NCBI GenBank assembly: GCA_030837265.1
Contig: JAUPKV010000592.1
Coordinates: 1-17,444 of the forward strand
Direction: 5' to 3'
Source of the DNA: Methanobacteriota archaeon
GTDB lineage: Archaea > Halobacteriota > Methanosarcinia > Methanosarcinales > Methanosarcinaceae
DNA: 17,444 nt
Numbering within the stretch: the stretch's first letter is position 1; each line of letters opens with the position of its first letter. The notes beneath the pieces were generated by a model, which saw only the letters and a list, made by a program, of their open reading frames with translations, searched no databases and was not told the DNA's origin. The translations under genes and the position numbers were made by a program. Shown piece by piece: positions 15,361 to 17,444 of this stretch.

Positions 15361-15517
15361 TTCAGGTGGATTATTTTTCAACCAGACTCTATCAGGTTGT
15401 TTGTTTGCCATCGAGATGTTATCAGGTAAATTATATTATCCAGGTTCATCGGGGGAATTTATACATAATCCTGATTTATGCCAGGCGAGTTGCTTATCAA
15501 GCTGATTTGTTTATCAG
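15361..15517. repeat. Array of TCAGGT elements, three at 30-bp spacing
   Basis: TCAGGT begins at 15362, 15392 and 15422, exactly 30 bp apart. Units 1 and 3 also share ATTAT a few bases on (13 of 17 matching positions by eye). Further CAGGT occurs at 15441, an opposite-strand CCTGAT at 15470-15475, and a CTGAT / ATCAG inverted pair at 15502-15506 and 15513-15517. Just before, CTGGTT (15355-15360) and AACCAG (15380-15385) form an inverted pair. This could be a protein-binding array or decayed repeat DNA. Confidence 0.5.
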
Positions 15518-16094
15518 ATAGACTGTTAAAAACTAACAATTGATTAATCTATAGCAGACAACAGCTCCTGACAATTTTATCTGTATATAAAGATATATTT
15601 AAATTGACAATTACCTTCGTTTTTTACTAATAATAAACCCGGATCGCAGTAAATTATGTTTCAATAATACATAAAAATATTGATGTGTAAAATCAGTTTA
15701 ACACAATTAGGAAAGCAATGCTATATATCAATACAAAAACCGGCTATAAAGTATAATTGTTGTTCTCATAAACGACAAAGAGAAAGCAAGATTAATTTTT
15801 TTCTCCTGGCACAATTGGAAAAACAACTTTACTTGCTTTATAGAGAAATCCTATGCATTGATTAAAAAATGATAAAAGCTGAAGAACTGTTCTCTCGCTC
15901 TCTTTGTCCACTAACGCCGCTATGAAGTAATCCGGTCATTTTGCCGTAGTGTTTTCCGCATCTATTATCAGCCTGGCAACCCCAGTTGGATGTGAAACCA
16001 GAGAGGCATGGTCTGAAGGATCCGAGCAATGTAGAGCAAAAGTTTATTAGCTGCCGCGAAAAATATTTGTATTAATATTATATAAATATGGTAA
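15518..16094. other. AT-rich intergenic, no gene recognised
   Basis: No convincing gene is visible. Short open frames occur but lack a ribosome binding site and family features. A 41-codon stretch without a start, 15950-16072 plus TAA, reads CFPHLL...SCREKYLY and has fairly normal protein composition; it may be the tail of a decayed gene. I do not recognise it. Confidence 0.4.
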
Positions 16095-16495
16095 AAATTT
16101 GAAGAGATTCAAAAGGGTCATCCTGGGGTAAATAAGATTACATGTACCTATTTAAATCCGAAAATCGCCCTTATAGGTCCGGACTGTGTACGGGAAATCA
16201 GCAGGCATATGAAAGTTCTGGGAAGGACAAAAGCAGTTGGCATTGTGGCATATAACGGCGGAATAATCAATGACTATGAAATTGTCGGGAAGGTTAAGAA
16301 AGGAATCCCCCCACTTATACACCCGATGTGGCAGTGAACGACCCGGAGCTGATGGTAAGTATGCCTACTGCTATTACGGCAGCAACCGGGATGGATGCCC
16401 TAACTCATGCAGTTGAAGCTTACGTTTCCACTATAGCCACTCCAACAACTGATGCGGCAGCTATCAAGGCGATTGAGCTTATCTCAAAAATATGA
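16095..16495 (+). pseudogene. Internally deleted iron-containing alcohol dehydrogenase
   Basis: Three pieces of an Fe-dependent alcohol dehydrogenase occur in the right order but with the middle missing. Piece 1 is LNPKIALIGPDCVREIS...LGRTKA (near the N terminus). Piece 2, joined in frame, is [28 protein letters not shown]. Piece 3, after a frameshift near 16320, is [38 protein letters not shown]...IELISKI, then TGA. The conserved GGGS cofactor segment and the NTTAGTASE segment are absent, and the C-terminal half with the last metal ligands is missing. There is no start codon after the TAA at 16092. Piece 3 keeps the intact [16 protein letters not shown] block, so decay or deletion is likely recent. 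Confidence 0.85.
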
Positions 16496-16627
16496 GTAAA
16501 AACACTTATAAAAAATAATTAGTATTTAATTGCCCCTTCATTTCCATTCGAGAATAAAAGCTAAAAAACAGTTATACAATACACAATCTGGACACAATTT
16601 GTAAGCCTGTGAGACTGGCATTGCCGA

Positions 16628-16774
16628 ATGGATTCCGTATTTTATGGTATTATGAAGGACAATGCTTCTGTCATGGTTACTTTTCCCAGAATAAGAGTAA
16701 AACATTTGCAGCAAGCACGTAAAAAAGGTTGCGAAAATCGAGTGAAAGAGTTAAGAAATTTCCTCAACGAATAA
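16628..16774 (+). CDS. Possible small basic protein, 48 residues
   Basis: This frame reads MDSVFYGIMKDNASVMVTF and then a basic, helix-prone tail ending VKELRNFLNE. No clear ribosome binding site precedes the ATG. A TATA-like TTATAAAAAA lies at 16509-16518. The composition looks protein-like, but I recognise no family; it could be the 3' fragment of a decayed gene in this pseudogene-bearing stretch. Its stop lies next to the first of two near-palindromes. Confidence 0.3.
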   Translation: MDSVFYGIMKDNASVMVTFPRIRVKHLQQARKKGCENRVKELRNFLNE

Positions 16775-16820
16775 GTTTACTTTGGTGAACACTTAAGATA
16801 ACTAGTTTACTTTAGTAAAT
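16775..16820. repeat. Two 16-bp near-palindromes, 30 bp apart
   Basis: Site 1 at 16775-16790 is GTTTAC-TTTG-GTGAAC and site 2 at 16805-16820 is GTTTAC-TTTA-GTAAAT. Each arm pair has one mismatch to a perfect inverted repeat, and the two sites share 13 of 16 bases. The 30-bp spacing places them on the same face of the helix. They lie between the ends of two convergent small frames, and site 2 contains the zinc-ribbon stop codon. Confidence 0.6.
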
Positions 16821-16949
16821 CATTATCGAATCGAGTCTAGCAGTACCTATCTTTGTCCAGTACTTGCAAATTGTACAGTACTGAATTTCGCGGTCTGAGT
16901 TTAATTTCAGGTTAGAATGACATTTTGGACATATTTTTAGACTTTTCAT
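16812..16949 (-). CDS. Small zinc-ribbon protein, 45 residues
   Basis: The minus strand encodes MKSLKICPKCHSNLKLNSD, then REIQYCTICKYWTKIGTARLDSIMIY. Two CxxC knuckles (C7-C10 and C25-C28), 14 residues apart, form a classic zinc-ribbon site. The ATG at 16949 has a strong ribosome binding site, GGAGGG at 16956-16961 with six bases of spacing, the best evidence that it is real. A minus-strand TATAAAGG near 16976-16983 is too close for a leader with that site; a likelier promoter is the AT-rich stretch at 17075-17095. Small zinc ribbons are frequent and mostly uncharacterised in archaea; nucleic-acid or protein binding is inferred only. Confidence 0.75.
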   Translation of the reverse strand: MKSLKICPKCHSNLKLNSDREIQYCTICKYWTKIGTARLDSIMIY

Positions 16950-17396
16950 AAATAACCCTCCTTTTATAATGTGCCCCTTTATACATTACAGAACAGGAAC
17001 TTACCCTCGGACTTTTCTTGCACATTAGCTCATACTTGCGATTCGCTTTTCTCTGGCTCTTCAAATTCAACCCCTAATAATATTATAAATTACTTTAAAT
17101 TAATTGTATAAAAAATCGCTTTGCATCAAAACGCATTCTCAGGTCAAAAACTTCAAAGCCATCATTGGGCCCAGTAAGGGTCTGCCAAATAATAGATAAT
17201 ATAGACTTAATGAACTTCACAATATTCCATGAAGACTTTTTGGATAAGCTATAAAAAACGCTATGGTGGAAACTATGTCTTTTTAATCTACGATAACCTT
17301 TATGTCTTCATATAGGAAAAACAGGAAATGGAAATAACATCTATCAAAATCGTTCAGTATAAAATAATAGAGATAAAGACCAGATAGGAGGAATCA
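16950..17396. other. Intergenic between divergent small genes
   Basis: Apart from signals for the flanking genes I see no gene. TATAAAAAA at 17250-17258 (plus strand) would start transcription near 17280 and give the gene at 17397 a leader of about 110 nt. A 28-codon frame, 17229-17312, ends in TAG in phase with the gene at 17397. Confidence 0.4.
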
Positions 17397-17444
17397 ATGG
17401 CTAATTACAGAAGCACTGTTAGAAAGAAACAAGCAGGATCCAAT
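17397..17444 (+). CDS. Start of an unidentified gene, 3' truncated by window
   Basis: Sixteen codons are visible, MANYRSTVRKKQAGSN, and the frame runs off the window. GGAGG at 17387-17391 lies five bases before the ATG, which is strong support for initiation here. The N terminus is basic. Too little is present to name a family. Confidence 0.6.
   Translation, partial: MANYRSTVRKKQAGSN

Noticed and set aside
15680..15865. 61-codon plus-strand frame
   Set aside because: No ribosome binding site, composition typical of AT-rich noncoding DNA, and no motif.
15950..16075. 41-codon stretch ending SCREKYLY
   Set aside because: No start codon and no family recognised; noted within the intergenic entry as a possible gene tail but not called as a gene.
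1..17444. tRNA, rRNA, insertion sequence or replication origin
   Set aside because: I found no tRNA-like folds with a TTCGA-type loop, no rRNA blocks, no transposase reading frame with terminal repeats, and no origin-type repeat cluster.

Overview
The window looks like chromosomal DNA of a methanogenic archaeon, most likely Methanosarcina. The grounds are: a PKD/YVTN-propeller surface protein, archaeal translation factor aIF5A with a hypusine site, archaeal TATA boxes in long AT-rich intergenic DNA, Shine-Dalgarno sites of the GGAGG type, and a folate-type gene set of the kind reported in Methanosarcina. The species cannot be fixed from the sequence alone.

Layout. 1-2839: the 3' part of a large cell-surface protein (TolB-like blades, PKD, seven-bladed YVTN propeller, PKD, C-terminal anchor), a small membrane protein, and the decayed tail of another PKD protein. 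2914-6246 (+): a divergent tungsten aldehyde ferredoxin oxidoreductase, then aIF5A and agmatinase; agmatinase may feed the polyamine route that modifies aIF5A. 6384-6768 (-): a tandem pair of 58-residue Sm-like proteins; the downstream copy is a short gene that is easy to miss. 7292-7657 (+): a one-helix membrane protein with Gly-aromatic repeats. 7704-10291 (-): a KefB-type antiporter with RCK domains, and a RelE-type toxin-antitoxin pair. 10362-12137 (-): two DUF1538 membrane proteins and a P-II-like protein in overlapping order, which looks like a transporter with its own regulator. 12350-15211 (-): long-form dihydropteroate synthase, MetV-like protein and MetF, a tetrahydrofolate module. 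15212-17444 is gene-poor: an array of TCAGGT elements, an internally deleted alcohol dehydrogenase pseudogene, two 16-bp near-palindromes 30 bp apart, a 45-residue zinc-ribbon gene with a strong ribosome binding site, and the first 16 codons of a further gene at the right edge.

The strongest candidates for something under-described are the split DUF1538-DUF1538-P-II operon, the oxidoreductase that lacks both proposed catalytic residues, the Sm-like pair, and the small zinc-ribbon gene next to phased palindromes. All family assignments come from reading motifs; no database search was run.
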